The notes under the pieces were generated by a model. The model made no database searches, was not told where the DNA came from, and was given only the letters and a program-made list of their open reading frames with translations. From contig CAVUSZ010000048.1 of NCBI GenBank assembly GCA_963744255.1, positions 1 through 64,000 on the forward strand: a DNA stretch of 64,000 nt, read 5' to 3'. This document shows positions 19,148 through 28,211 of the stretch, one piece after another. Numbering within the stretch: the stretch's first letter is position 1; each line of letters starts with the position of its first letter. This DNA is from DATEDA01 sp963744255 (GTDB taxonomy: Bacteria; Pseudomonadota; Gammaproteobacteria; Burkholderiales; SG8-39). Both the position numbers and the translations under genes were made by a program.

Positions 19148-19729
19148 TTACGCGGTCGCGGGCGTTTCTTTCCTGAGCGGCATGCTTGCGAGCCACTTCT
19201 CGAGCTCTTGCGGGTCGTCGAACAGCGTCGCGAGCTCGGCGCGCGCCTCCTCTTCGGTCTGCAGCACGGACGCGACGACGCCGAGGCCGGCCGGCGCGCG
19301 GCTGGTAGCGAGCTCCAGACGGATGCCGTTCGGGTCGAAGAAATAGGCCGACCAGAAGCGCCCGCCGAGCGACACGGGGCCGATCACGTTCACGCCGTGC
19401 GAGCGCACCCGTTCGACGAGCGCGTCGAAGCGCTCCTGCGGAACGTGGAACGCGACGTGCTGCATGCCGCCGGGGAGATCCCGGTTCTGCCGCGCGAGCC
19501 CCTTCGGGTACTCGAAGAAAGCGAGCAGCGAATCGCCGCCCATGTCGAAGAAGTAGTGCCGCAGGTTGTCGTAGGGGGGCTGCCCGCGGTCGCGCTCGAA
19601 CGGCACGCGCCGCACGTGCACGAGCTGCATGCCGACGACGCGCGTGTAGAAGTCCATCGTCCCCGGCAGGTCGTCGGTGACGAAGGCGAGATGGTCGATG
19701 CCACGGGTGGCGACGGGTGCGGGCGTCAT
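19148..19729 (-). CDS. VOC family protein (glyoxalase/extradiol dioxygenase-like)
   Basis: A 193-residue protein with one pair of beta-alpha-beta-beta-beta units. The metal-site candidates are His in GIDHLAFVTDD (residue 12 region), His in GMQHVAFHVP (about residue 90) and Glu in GIRLELATS (about residue 140), the usual 2-His-1-Glu set of glyoxalase I, methylmalonyl-CoA epimerase and extradiol dioxygenases. The substrate is not readable. Its place in an aromatic-acid cluster makes a ring-cleavage or related role possible, but the protein is shorter than typical extradiol dioxygenases. Its ATG overlaps the stop of the hydrolase upstream (ATGA at 19726-19729). Confidence 0.82.
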   Translation of the reverse strand: MTPAPVATRGIDHLAFVTDDLPGTMDFYTRVVGMQLVHVRRVPFERDRGQPPYDNLRHYFFDMGGDSLLAFFEYPKGLARQNRDLPGGMQHVAFHVPQERFDALVERVRSHGVNVIGPVSLGGRFWSAYFFDPNGIRLELATSRAPAGLGVVASVLQTEEEARAELATLFDDPQELEKWLASMPLRKETPATA

Positions 19730-20574
19730 GCCCTGTCCTCCAGCGCCGCGAGGAACGGACGGATCGCGGCGAGGAACCCCGGCAGATTGTCGCCGGCGAT
19801 GTCATGACCGCCCGCGACTTCCACCACGCGGATCCGCGGATTCGCCGCCTTCACCCTGGCTACGGTCTCCGGCGCGAAGAGGTCGGATTGCGCACCGCGT
19901 ATCACGAGCGTGGGGCAGGCAAGCTCGCCGAGCGCCTGCCACATGTCCACGCCCTGCTTCGGGCGCTCGCCGGTTTGCTTCGCGCGCCTGAACTGGTCGC
20001 GAAAATGCAGATCGCGCTTGACCTGCACCCCGCCCGGGACCGGACGCAGGTACGCCTCGAACCGCGCGCGCTTCGGCGAGTCCGGAGGCGTGCCGAAGTG
20101 GCGCATCGCCGCATCGACGCTCTCGAACACGTCCGGCTGCCCCGCCACGGTGTCCGTCACGCGCTTCGAGCCCGCCGGCGCGGTCTCCGGCGAGTAGTCG
20201 ACGAGCACGAGGCCGGCGACGCGCGCCGGGTTGCGGGCCGCGCAGTAGCTCGAGTTCCGCCCGCCCATCGAGTGGCCGACGAGGATCGCGCGTCGCCAGC
20301 CGAGGTGGTCGAGGAGCGCTACGATGTCCTGCGCCATCGTCGGGACCGCGTAATCGCGCGCCGCACTCCAGGTCGAATCGCCGAATCCCCGCATGTCCAT
20401 CGCGACGACCTCGCGATCGGCGGCGAGCTCGGCCGCCACGCCGATCCAGTCGTACGAGAAATACGAGAGCCCGTGCGCGATGACGACCGGCGCACTGCCG
20501 GGCGCGCCGAACCGGCGGTAGAACAGCGTGACATCGCCCGACGGGCAGCTGCCGTTCCGATGTGCGCTCGACAT
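19726..20574 (-). CDS. Alpha/beta hydrolase
   Basis: A 282-residue hydrolase with IAHGLSYFSYDWIG (oxyanion HG), the nucleophile elbow GHSMGG near residue 100, a GAQSDLF acid segment near residue 227, and AGGHDIAGDN with the catalytic His near residue 256. The fold resembles epoxide hydrolases and meta-cleavage product hydrolases. It is the first gene of the leftward operon that includes the VOC protein, the TRAP receptor and permeases and the two flavin hydroxylases. A role in hydrolysing a ring-cleavage product is plausible but not shown. Confidence 0.83.
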   Translation of the reverse strand: MSSAHRNGSCPSGDVTLFYRRFGAPGSAPVVIAHGLSYFSYDWIGVAAELAADREVVAMDMRGFGDSTWSAARDYAVPTMAQDIVALLDHLGWRRAILVGHSMGGRNSSYCAARNPARVAGLVLVDYSPETAPAGSKRVTDTVAGQPDVFESVDAAMRHFGTPPDSPKRARFEAYLRPVPGGVQVKRDLHFRDQFRRAKQTGERPKQGVDMWQALGELACPTLVIRGAQSDLFAPETVARVKAANPRIRVVEVAGGHDIAGDNLPGFLAAIRPFLAALEDRA

Positions 20575-20667
20575 GCGGGTCTCCGGGGGCGGGCGCTCAA
20601 CAATCTAGTCCCGGGCGCGGCGCCTGTCCACCGTCGCGCGTCCCGCCGGGCGCACCCGAGCGCGGGT

Positions 20668-20697
20668 TTGACGCAGCGCGCCAATCCCTCCTAGAAT
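20668..20697 (+). promoter_or_regulatory. Probable sigma-70 promoter of the atp operon
   Basis: TTGACG (20668-20673), an 18-base spacer and TAGAAT (20692-20697) precede the atpI-like gene. Transcription would start near 20704, giving a short leader with a GGGAGG ribosome site before the TTG start. Based on consensus and spacing only. Confidence 0.6.
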
Positions 20698-20731
20698 CAC
20701 TCGGTTTTGCGGGCGGCGGGAGGCGCATCTT

Positions 20732-21097
20732 TTGCGCGCGCAACTCGGCCGGATTGTCGGCCTCCAGGTCGCGGTGAGCGTGGCAATCGCCCTGGCGTGC
20801 CTCGTATTCCACGGGGCGAATGCCGCGATGTCGGCATTCCTCGGCGGTGCGATCGGGTTCCTCGGCAGCCTCGCCTACGCGTGGAAGATCGCCGGCCCGC
20901 AGAGCCGCCGTACGAATGCGGATCCCGCGGCGCTGCTGCGCACGCACCTTGTCGGCGAGGTGCAGAAGCTCGCGCTGACCGTGGTCCTCTTCGCGGCCGT
21001 GCTGGTCCTCTACGAGGACGTGGCCACGCTGCCGTTGCTGCTGACGTTTATCGCGACGCTGGTCGTCTACTGGGCCGCACTATTGATCGTTTTCTGA
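20732..21097 (+). CDS. atpI: ATP synthase subunit I (AtpI-like)
   Basis: A 121-residue membrane protein with four hydrophobic segments, an early Gly-rich turn (FLGGAIGFLGSLAYAWK) and a conserved HLVGEVQKLALTV helix. AtpI assists c-ring assembly and is dispensable. Translation probably starts at TTG 20732, about eight bases after GGGAGG; there is no better ATG. It is the first gene of the atp operon. The next gene follows after 193 bases that contain a perfect palindrome (21212-21229) and no gene. Confidence 0.82.
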   Translation: MRAQLGRIVGLQVAVSVAIALACLVFHGANAAMSAFLGGAIGFLGSLAYAWKIAGPQSRRTNADPAALLRTHLVGEVQKLALTVVLFAAVLVLYEDVATLPLLLTFIATLVVYWAALLIVF

Positions 21098-21290
21098 GCG
21101 TGAGTAGCGATGAGACTCGGCAGGGAAGCCCGCGCACGACAGGGGACCGGGAAAGAGCCGGGACCGTTTGGTTCTCACCCGGTGCCCTCATGTATTCTCC
21201 ATGGTGGAACGCGAGGGCGAACGCCCTCGTAGCCCCGCCGCAGGTGTCGACGTCAGCTGAGTTTCGCCAACCAGATCGTTGAGAGCCGCC

Positions 21291-22127
21291 ATGGCATCCG
21301 GAAGCGCCCCCACCGCGAACGAGTACATCTCCCACCACCTCGTCAACTTCCACGTCGGCCACGGCTTCTGGACCCTCCATCTCGACACGCTGATCATGTC
21401 GGGCCTGGTGGGGATCGTCGTCTTCGGGCTGATGGCCCGGGCCGCGCGCAACGCCACGCCGGGCGTTCCGGGCAAGTTCCAGGCGTTCGTCGAGATCGTG
21501 ATCGGCATGGTGGACCAGCAGGTCCGCGACACCTTCCACGCCAGGAGCGGGCTCGTCACGCCGCTCGCGATCACGGTGTTCGTATGGGTGTTCTGCATGA
21601 ACGCCCTCGACCTGATCCCGGTCGATTTCATCCCGAAGATCATGGCGACGCTCTTTCACGTCGAGCACTGGAAGGCGGTGCCGACCACCGATCCGAACGC
21701 GACCTTCGCGATGTCGCTCACGGTGTTCGCGCTGATCATCATCTTCAACCTCAAGTTCAAGGGGCTCGGCGGGTTCCTGCACGAGATCTTCACCGCGCCG
21801 TTCCATACCGACAACATCGCGCTGCAGATCCTGCTCGCGCCGGTCAACCTGGTGCTGCGATTCGTCGAGGAGCTGGCGAAGCCGGTCTCGCTCGCGCTGC
21901 GTCTCTTCGGCAACATGTTCGCCGGCGAGGTGCTGTTCATCCTGATGGTGCTGCTCGCCGGCGCATGGACGTGGTCGAGCATCGGCACGAGCACCCTGTC
22001 GATGATCGGCCACGTCGTGCTCTCGCTCGGCTGGGGCATCTTCCACATCCTGATCATCACGCTGCAGGCGTTCATTTTCATGATGCTCACCATCGTCTAC
22101 ATGTCGCTGGCGAGCGAGTCGCACTAG
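21291..22127 (+). CDS. atpB: F0F1 ATP synthase subunit a
   Basis: A 278-residue integral membrane protein forming the proton half-channels against the c-ring. NLVLRFVEELAKPVSLALRLFGNMFAGEV carries the essential stator Arg in helix five, and the last helices include LQAFIFMMLTIVYM. The start is taken at ATG 21291 (MASGSAPTANEYISHHL); an in-frame TTG twelve bases upstream is less likely. About six hydrophobic segments are visible. atpE follows after 35 bases. Confidence 0.95.
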   Translation: MASGSAPTANEYISHHLVNFHVGHGFWTLHLDTLIMSGLVGIVVFGLMARAARNATPGVPGKFQAFVEIVIGMVDQQVRDTFHARSGLVTPLAITVFVWVFCMNALDLIPVDFIPKIMATLFHVEHWKAVPTTDPNATFAMSLTVFALIIIFNLKFKGLGGFLHEIFTAPFHTDNIALQILLAPVNLVLRFVEELAKPVSLALRLFGNMFAGEVLFILMVLLAGAWTWSSIGTSTLSMIGHVVLSLGWGIFHILIITLQAFIFMMLTIVYMSLASESH

Positions 22128-22162
22128 ATTGACGTTTCGAAACCGTCCCACTGGGAGAAAAA

Positions 22163-22423
22163 ATGGAACTCGCGATCTTTTACGGCAACACGCAGCTCGC
22201 CGCGGCGATCCTGATCGGCATGGGCGCGCTCGGCACCGCCATCGGCTTCGGCATCCTCGGCGGCCGCTTTCTCGAGGGCTCGGCGCGGCAGCCCGAGATG
22301 ATCCCGACGCTGCAGGTGAAGATGTTCATCGTCGCCGGCCTGCTCGACGCGTTCACCGCGATCGCGACCGCCATCGCGGTGCTGCTGCTCTACGCCAACC
22401 CGCTCGCCGGCCTGGTCAAGTAA
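22163..22423 (+). CDS. atpE: F0F1 ATP synthase subunit c
   Basis: An 86-residue two-helix proteolipid. Helix one is Gly/Ala-rich (IGMGALGTAIGFGILGG), the polar loop is ARQPE at residues 41-45, and the proton-binding carboxylate is Asp62 in AGLLDAF. No sodium-binding signature (Gln in helix one with Glu-Ser in helix two) is present, so this is a proton-type ring. Asp62 is followed by AFTAIA where Ala-Pro-Met-Ile is more usual in proteobacteria, a mild deviation. The ribosome site is GGGAG. Confidence 0.95.
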   Translation: MELAIFYGNTQLAAAILIGMGALGTAIGFGILGGRFLEGSARQPEMIPTLQVKMFIVAGLLDAFTAIATAIAVLLLYANPLAGLVK

Positions 22424-22468
22424 ACGACGCGCCGGGCGGGCCCGGCGCTTCCTCCAAGGAGGACGCAC

Positions 22469-22942
22469 TTGAACATCAATGCCACCCTGATCGGCCAGGT
22501 GATCTGGTTCCTGCTCTTCATCTGGTTCGTGATGAAGTTCGTCTGGCCGTACTTCCAGCGGATCATCGCCGAGCGCCAGAAGACGATCGCCGACGGGCTC
22601 GCCGCGGCCGAGCGCGGCCGCATGGAGCTCGCGGAGGCGGCGAAGAAGGCCGAGGCCGCGCTCGCGGAGGCGCGCGCCCGGGCGCAGGAAATCATCGCCT
22701 CCGCCGAGAAGCGCGCGGCGCAGATGATCGACGAGGCGAAGAACGCGGCCAGGTCGGAGGGCGATCGCCTCGTCGCCGGCGCGAAGGCCGAGATCACGCA
22801 GGAAGTCGCGCGCGCCAAGGAATCCCTGCGCGAGCAGCTCGCCGGGCTCGCCGTCGCGGGCGCGGAGAAGATCCTGCGCCGCGAGGTCGACGCCAACGTG
22901 CACGCGGAGATGCTCGCGGGCCTCAAGAGCGAGCTGAAGTAG
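22469..22942 (+). CDS. atpF: F0F1 ATP synthase subunit b
   Basis: A 157-residue peripheral-stalk protein: one N-terminal transmembrane helix (about residues 5-25, VIWFLLFIWFVMKFVWPYF) followed by a long charged helix rich in Ala, Glu, Lys and Arg that forms the right-handed coiled coil. The start is TTG 22469, seven bases after a strong AAGGAGG; the next residues NINATLIGQ match the usual N-terminus. The stop is separated from atpH by two bases. Confidence 0.94.
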   Translation: MNINATLIGQVIWFLLFIWFVMKFVWPYFQRIIAERQKTIADGLAAAERGRMELAEAAKKAEAALAEARARAQEIIASAEKRAAQMIDEAKNAARSEGDRLVAGAKAEITQEVARAKESLREQLAGLAVAGAEKILRREVDANVHAEMLAGLKSELK

Positions 22943-22944
22943 CG

Positions 22945-23481
22945 ATGGCCGAGACCGCGACGATCGCACGCCCTTACGCCGAGGCCGTGTTCAAGGTGGC
23001 GGACGGCGAGGGCAAGCTCGCCGAGTGGGCCGAGGTGCTCGACCGGCTCGCCGCCGTCGCGGCCGATCCCGCGGTGAGCGCGCTCGTCGGCGACCCCAAC
23101 GTGACGCCCGACCAGCTCTATGGCGTGATCGCCGGCGCGACAGGCGATCTGCCGGTCGAGGCGCAGAACCTGCTGCGCGTGCTGATCGAGAACGCCCGGG
23201 TCGCCGTGTTGCCCGAGCTGCGCCAGAGCTTCGAGGTGCTCAAGAACGAGCGCGAGGGCGTCGTCGATGCCGAGATCGCGAGCGCCTTCCCGCTCGACGA
23301 CAGGCAGCTCGCCGCGCTGGTGCAGGAGCTCGAAGCGCGGTTCAAGCGCAAGGTGAATCCGCAGGTGGCCGTCGATCGCGGGCTGATCGGCGGCGTCAAG
23401 GTCGCCGTCGGCGACGAGGTCATCGACGGGTCGGTGCGCGGCAAGCTGGCGGCTATGGCCGCCGCGCTCGCCAAGGTTTGA
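22945..23481 (+). CDS. atpH: F0F1 ATP synthase subunit delta
   Basis: A 178-residue stator subunit joining the b dimer to the top of F1. The N-terminal ARPYAEAVFKVA and NLLRVLIENARVAVLPEL regions and the C-terminal VDRGLIGGVKVAVGDEVIDGSVRGKL are family hallmarks. The ATG at 22945 is two bases after the atpF stop. After its stop come 121 non-coding bases with an inverted repeat before atpA, unlike the tight spacing elsewhere in the operon. Confidence 0.95.
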   Translation: MAETATIARPYAEAVFKVADGEGKLAEWAEVLDRLAAVAADPAVSALVGDPNVTPDQLYGVIAGATGDLPVEAQNLLRVLIENARVAVLPELRQSFEVLKNEREGVVDAEIASAFPLDDRQLAALVQELEARFKRKVNPQVAVDRGLIGGVKVAVGDEVIDGSVRGKLAAMAAALAKV

Positions 23482-23498
23482 CGATCCAGCAGATGGAA

Positions 23499-23590
23499 CG
23501 CGAAGCGCGAAGAGGACCCGAAGGACCGCAGAAAGGGAAGGAACTCTCTGCGACCTCCGCGCTCTGTGCGGTCTCTGCGTCAGGATTTTT
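23499..23590. repeat. Imperfect inverted repeat inserted between atpH and atpA
   Basis: The left arm (about 23499-23540) reads as purine-rich CGCGAAG/AGGACC/CGCAGAAAGG units. The right arm (about 23548-23590) is CTCTCTGCGACC, CTCTGTGCGGTC and TCTGCGTC. The arms are largely reverse-complementary around a short GAAGGAA loop. This kind of (CTCTGCG)n hairpin resembles dispersed repetitive elements in beta- and gammaproteobacteria. It breaks the otherwise short spacing of the atp operon. Confidence 0.6.
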
Positions 23591-23602
23591 CAGGAGCCAA
23601 CC

Positions 23603-25147
<1,545 letters not shown>

Positions 25148-25162
25148 GGCGCGGAGGCTCCG

Positions 25163-26054
25163 ATGGCTGGTACCAAAGAGATCCGCAACAAGATCAAGAG
25201 CGTGCAGAGCACGCGCAAGATCACCAAGGCCATGGAGATGGTCGCGGCGTCGAAGATGAAGAAGGCGCAGGAGCGGATGCGCCAGACGCGGCCGTATGTT
25301 TCGCGCATCTGGCAGATCGCCGGCCACCTCTCCAAGGCGAACCCCGAGTACAAGCACCCGTTCATCGTCAAGCGCGACACGGTGAAGAACGTCGGCCTGA
25401 TCGTGATCACGACCGACAAGGGCCTGTGCGGCGGGCTCAACACCAACGCCCTGCGGGTCGCGTTGAACCGCATGCGCGATTGGCAGGGCGAAGGCAAGGG
25501 CGTGCTCGTCACCGCGATCGGCACCAAGGGCTTGGGCTTCATGCAGCGGCTGGGCGCGAACGTGGTTTCGCACATTGTGCAGCTCGGCGACCGGCCGCAG
25601 ATCGACAAGCTGGTCGGGCCGGTGAAGGTGCAGCTCGACGCCTATCGCGACGGCAAGATCGACCAGCTCTTCGTGCTGACGACGCGGTTCGTCAACACGA
25701 TGAAGCAGGAGCCGTTGCCCGATCCAGGCGCTGCCGCTCCACTTCGCGCAGAACCCGGCGCAGACGGTCATCGACACCTCGATCGGCGAGAACCAGTCCT
25801 GGGACTACATCTACGAGCCGGACGCGAAAGAAGTGCTCGACGGGCTGCTTACGCGCTACATCGAAGCGCTGATCTACCAGGCGCTGGTCGAGAACATGGC
25901 CTCGGAGCAGTCGGCGCGGATGGTGGCGATGAAGGCCGCTTCCGACAACGCAGCCGACATCATCAACGAGCTGACGCTCGTCCTGAACAAGACGCGCCAG
26001 GCGGCGATCACCAAGGAGCTGGCCGAGATCGTGGGCGGCGCAGCGGCGGTTTGA
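25163..26054 (+). CDS. atpG: F0F1 ATP synthase subunit gamma (apparent frameshift near 25718)
   Basis: The central rotor subunit. The first frame gives MAGTKEIRNKIKSVQSTRKITKAMEMVAASKMKKAQ (shown here only as the family N-terminus at residues 1-36) and TDKGLCGGLN, and continues to FVNTMKQEP. A shift at about 25713-25722 then moves to the frame LPLHFAQNPAQ, SIGENQSWDYIYEPDA and the C-terminal helix with ENMASEQSARMVAMK and ITKELAEIVGGA. Joined length is about 296 residues, normal. Since atpG is needed for ATP synthase and both halves are perfect, an assembly error is the best explanation. It sits between atpA and atpD as expected. Confidence 0.9.
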
Positions 26055-26094
26055 CCGAAGAAACGGCTAAAGGCTAGGGACTAGGGACTGACAT

Positions 26095-27513
26095 ATGGCA
26101 CAAGCACAGCAGGCACAGGGAACCATCGTCCAGTGCATCGGCGCGGTGACCGACATCGAGTTCCCGCGCGAGCAGATGCCGCGGATTTACGACGCGCTCG
26201 TGCTCGAGTCGACCGGTGACGGCGGGCTCGCGGAGAAGGGCCTCACGTTCGAGGTCGAGCAGCAGCTCGGGGACGGCGTCGTGCGCTGCATCGCGCTCGG
26301 CTCCTCCGACGGCCTGCGGCGCGGCATGACGGTGAAGAACACCGGCAGCCCGATCTCGGTGCCGGTCGGCGAGGCGACGCTCGGCCGGATCATGGACGTG
26401 CTCGGGCGCCCGATCGACGAGGCCGGCCCGATCAAGACCGACGAGCGCCGCGCGATCCACCAGCTCGCGCCGAAATTCGACGAGCTCTCGCCCTCGGTCG
26501 AGCCGCTCGAGACCGGCATCAAGGTGATCGACCTCATCTGCCCGTTCGCCAAGGGCGGGAAGATCGGCCTCTTCGGCGGCGCCGGCGTCGGCAAGACGGT
26601 CAACATGATGGAGCTGATCAACAACATCGCCAAGCAGCACTCGGGGCTCTCGGTGTTCGCGGGCGTCGGCGAGCGCACGCGCGAGGGCAACGACTTCTAT
26701 CACGAGATGAAGGATTCGAAAGTACTCGACAAGGTGGCGATGGTGTTCGGGCAGATGAACGAGCCGCCGGGCAACCGCCTCCGCGTCGGCCTCACCGGCC
26801 TCACCATGGCCGAGCGCTTCCGCGACGACGGCCGCGACATCCTGCTCTTCATCGACAACATCTACCGCTTCACGCTCGCGGGCACGGAAGTGTCGGCCCT
26901 GCTCGGGCGGATGCCCTCGGCGGTCGGCTACCAGCCGACGCTCGCCGAGGAGATGGGCCGGCTCCAGGAGCGAATCACCTCGACCAAGGTCGGCTCGATC
27001 ACGTCGGTGCAGGCGGTGTACGTGCCGGCGGACGACCTGACCGATCCGTCGCCGGCGACGACCTTCGGCCACCTCGACGCGACGCTCGTGCTCTCGCGCG
27101 ACATTGCCTCGCTCGGCATCTATCCTGCGGTCGACCCGCTCGATTCGACTTCGCGCCAGGTGGACCCGAACGTCATCGGCGAGGAGCACTACACGACGAC
27201 GCGCTCGGTACAGGCGATCCTGCAGCGCTACAAGGAGCTGCGCGACATCATCGCGATCCTCGGCATGGACGAGCTCGCGCCGGAGGACAAGCTGGCGGTC
27301 GCGCGCGCCCGCAAGATCCAGCGCTTCCTGTCGCAGCCGTTCCATGTCGCCGAGGTGTTCACCGGCTCGCCCGGCAAGTTCGTGCCGCTCAAGGAGACGA
27401 TCAAGGGCTTCAAGATGATCATCAACGGCGAGTGCGACAACCTCCCCGAGCAGGCGTTCTACATGGTCGGCCCGATCGAGGAAGCCATCGAAAAGGCGAA
27501 GCAACTGCAATAA
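26095..27513 (+). CDS. atpD: F0F1 ATP synthase subunit beta
   Basis: A 472-residue catalytic subunit. The P-loop is GGAGVGKT at about residues 160-167, followed by GERTREGND with the catalytic Glu region, ILLFIDNIYRF as Walker B, ALLGRMPSAVGYQPTL, and the DELSEED-equivalent, here DELAPEDK. The latter is the regulatory loop touched by epsilon. The phenylalanine usually seen in DNIFRF is Tyr here, a harmless-looking change. The length and start are as usual in betaproteobacteria. Confidence 0.97.
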   Translation: MAQAQQAQGTIVQCIGAVTDIEFPREQMPRIYDALVLESTGDGGLAEKGLTFEVEQQLGDGVVRCIALGSSDGLRRGMTVKNTGSPISVPVGEATLGRIMDVLGRPIDEAGPIKTDERRAIHQLAPKFDELSPSVEPLETGIKVIDLICPFAKGGKIGLFGGAGVGKTVNMMELINNIAKQHSGLSVFAGVGERTREGNDFYHEMKDSKVLDKVAMVFGQMNEPPGNRLRVGLTGLTMAERFRDDGRDILLFIDNIYRFTLAGTEVSALLGRMPSAVGYQPTLAEEMGRLQERITSTKVGSITSVQAVYVPADDLTDPSPATTFGHLDATLVLSRDIASLGIYPAVDPLDSTSRQVDPNVIGEEHYTTTRSVQAILQRYKELRDIIAILGMDELAPEDKLAVARARKIQRFLSQPFHVAEVFTGSPGKFVPLKETIKGFKMIINGECDNLPEQAFYMVGPIEEAIEKAKQLQ

Positions 27514-27581
27514 AGGCAACGTAAAGACCGTCAAATGCGAATTTCCCGACCCGCGTGCCGCGGGTCTTCAGGCGGACAGAA

Positions 27582-28004
27582 ATGGCCCACACAATTCATG
27601 TAGACGTCGTCAGCGCAGAAGAGTCGATCTACTCCGGCGAGGCGGAGTTCGTAGTGCTGCCGGGCGTCGCGGGCGAGCTCGGGATCTACCCCAAGCACAC
27701 GCCGCTGCTCACGCAGATCAAGCCCGGCGCGGTGCGGATCAAGGTTCCCAACGAAGCCGAGGAGACGCTCGTCTTCGTGCAGGGCGGCTTCCTCGAGGTG
27801 CAGCCGAACGTGGTGACGGTGCTCGCCGACACCGCGATCCGCGCGCACGACCTCGACGAGGCGAAGGCGCTGGAAGCGAAGTCGAAGGCCGAGGACGCCA
27901 TGCGGAGCAAGCTCTCCGCGGCGGAGATCGCGAAGGCCCAGGCCGAGCTCGCCGCGGCAGCGGCGCAGCTCCAGGCGATACAGCGCCTGCGGCGGCGCAA
28001 GTAA
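27582..28004 (+). CDS. atpC: F0F1 ATP synthase subunit epsilon
   Basis: A 140-residue rotor subunit and inhibitor. The N-terminal beta sandwich (HVDVVSAEESIYSGEAEFVVLPG, described by its ESIYSGEA core) has the GELGIYPKHTPLLTQIKPG motif. The C-terminal two-helix hairpin is Ala/Glu-rich and ends in QAIQRLRRRK. The ATG at 27582 is preferred over an upstream GTG-type start at 27555 because the family begins MAHTIHVD. It is the last gene of the atp operon. The following 207 bases hold a perfect hairpin (28049-28069) and the cstA leader. Confidence 0.95.
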   Translation: MAHTIHVDVVSAEESIYSGEAEFVVLPGVAGELGIYPKHTPLLTQIKPGAVRIKVPNEAEETLVFVQGGFLEVQPNVVTVLADTAIRAHDLDEAKALEAKSKAEDAMRSKLSAAEIAKAQAELAAAAAQLQAIQRLRRRK

Positions 28005-28048
28005 GACCGGCCGACGGCGCGGGCCGGCCACGCCGCTCCCCGCACTAT

Positions 28049-28069
28049 CGTGGCCGGTAATCGGCCACG
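28049..28069 (+). terminator. Candidate hairpin at the end of the atp operon
   Basis: CGTGGCCG and CGGCCACG form a perfect eight-base stem around GTAAT, 45 bases after the atpC stop. No T-run follows, so it may act as a weak or factor-assisted terminator, or protect the 3' end. A -10-like TATACT at 28160-28165 suggests that cstA has its own promoter downstream. Confidence 0.35.
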
Positions 28070-28211
28070 CCTGTTGCAAATCCGCGGCGGTCCGGCTCCA
28101 TACCCGCCGCCCGGCGCGATTCCTCGCTCTTTTCGTCTGGCGCATTGCAGCGGGCTGCCTATACTTTGCGGAGCCGTCGGCGAAGTGGCGGCAACCACAA
28201 ACGGAGGCAAC

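Noticed and set aside
21048..22969. Minus-strand open frames opposite atpB, atpE and atpF
   Set aside because: Repetitive charged composition caused by reading across hydrophobic codons backwards; no start signals.
25163..26054. atpG as a true pseudogene
   Set aside because: Single-copy and essential within an intact operon, with both halves conserved; an assembly indel is far more likely.
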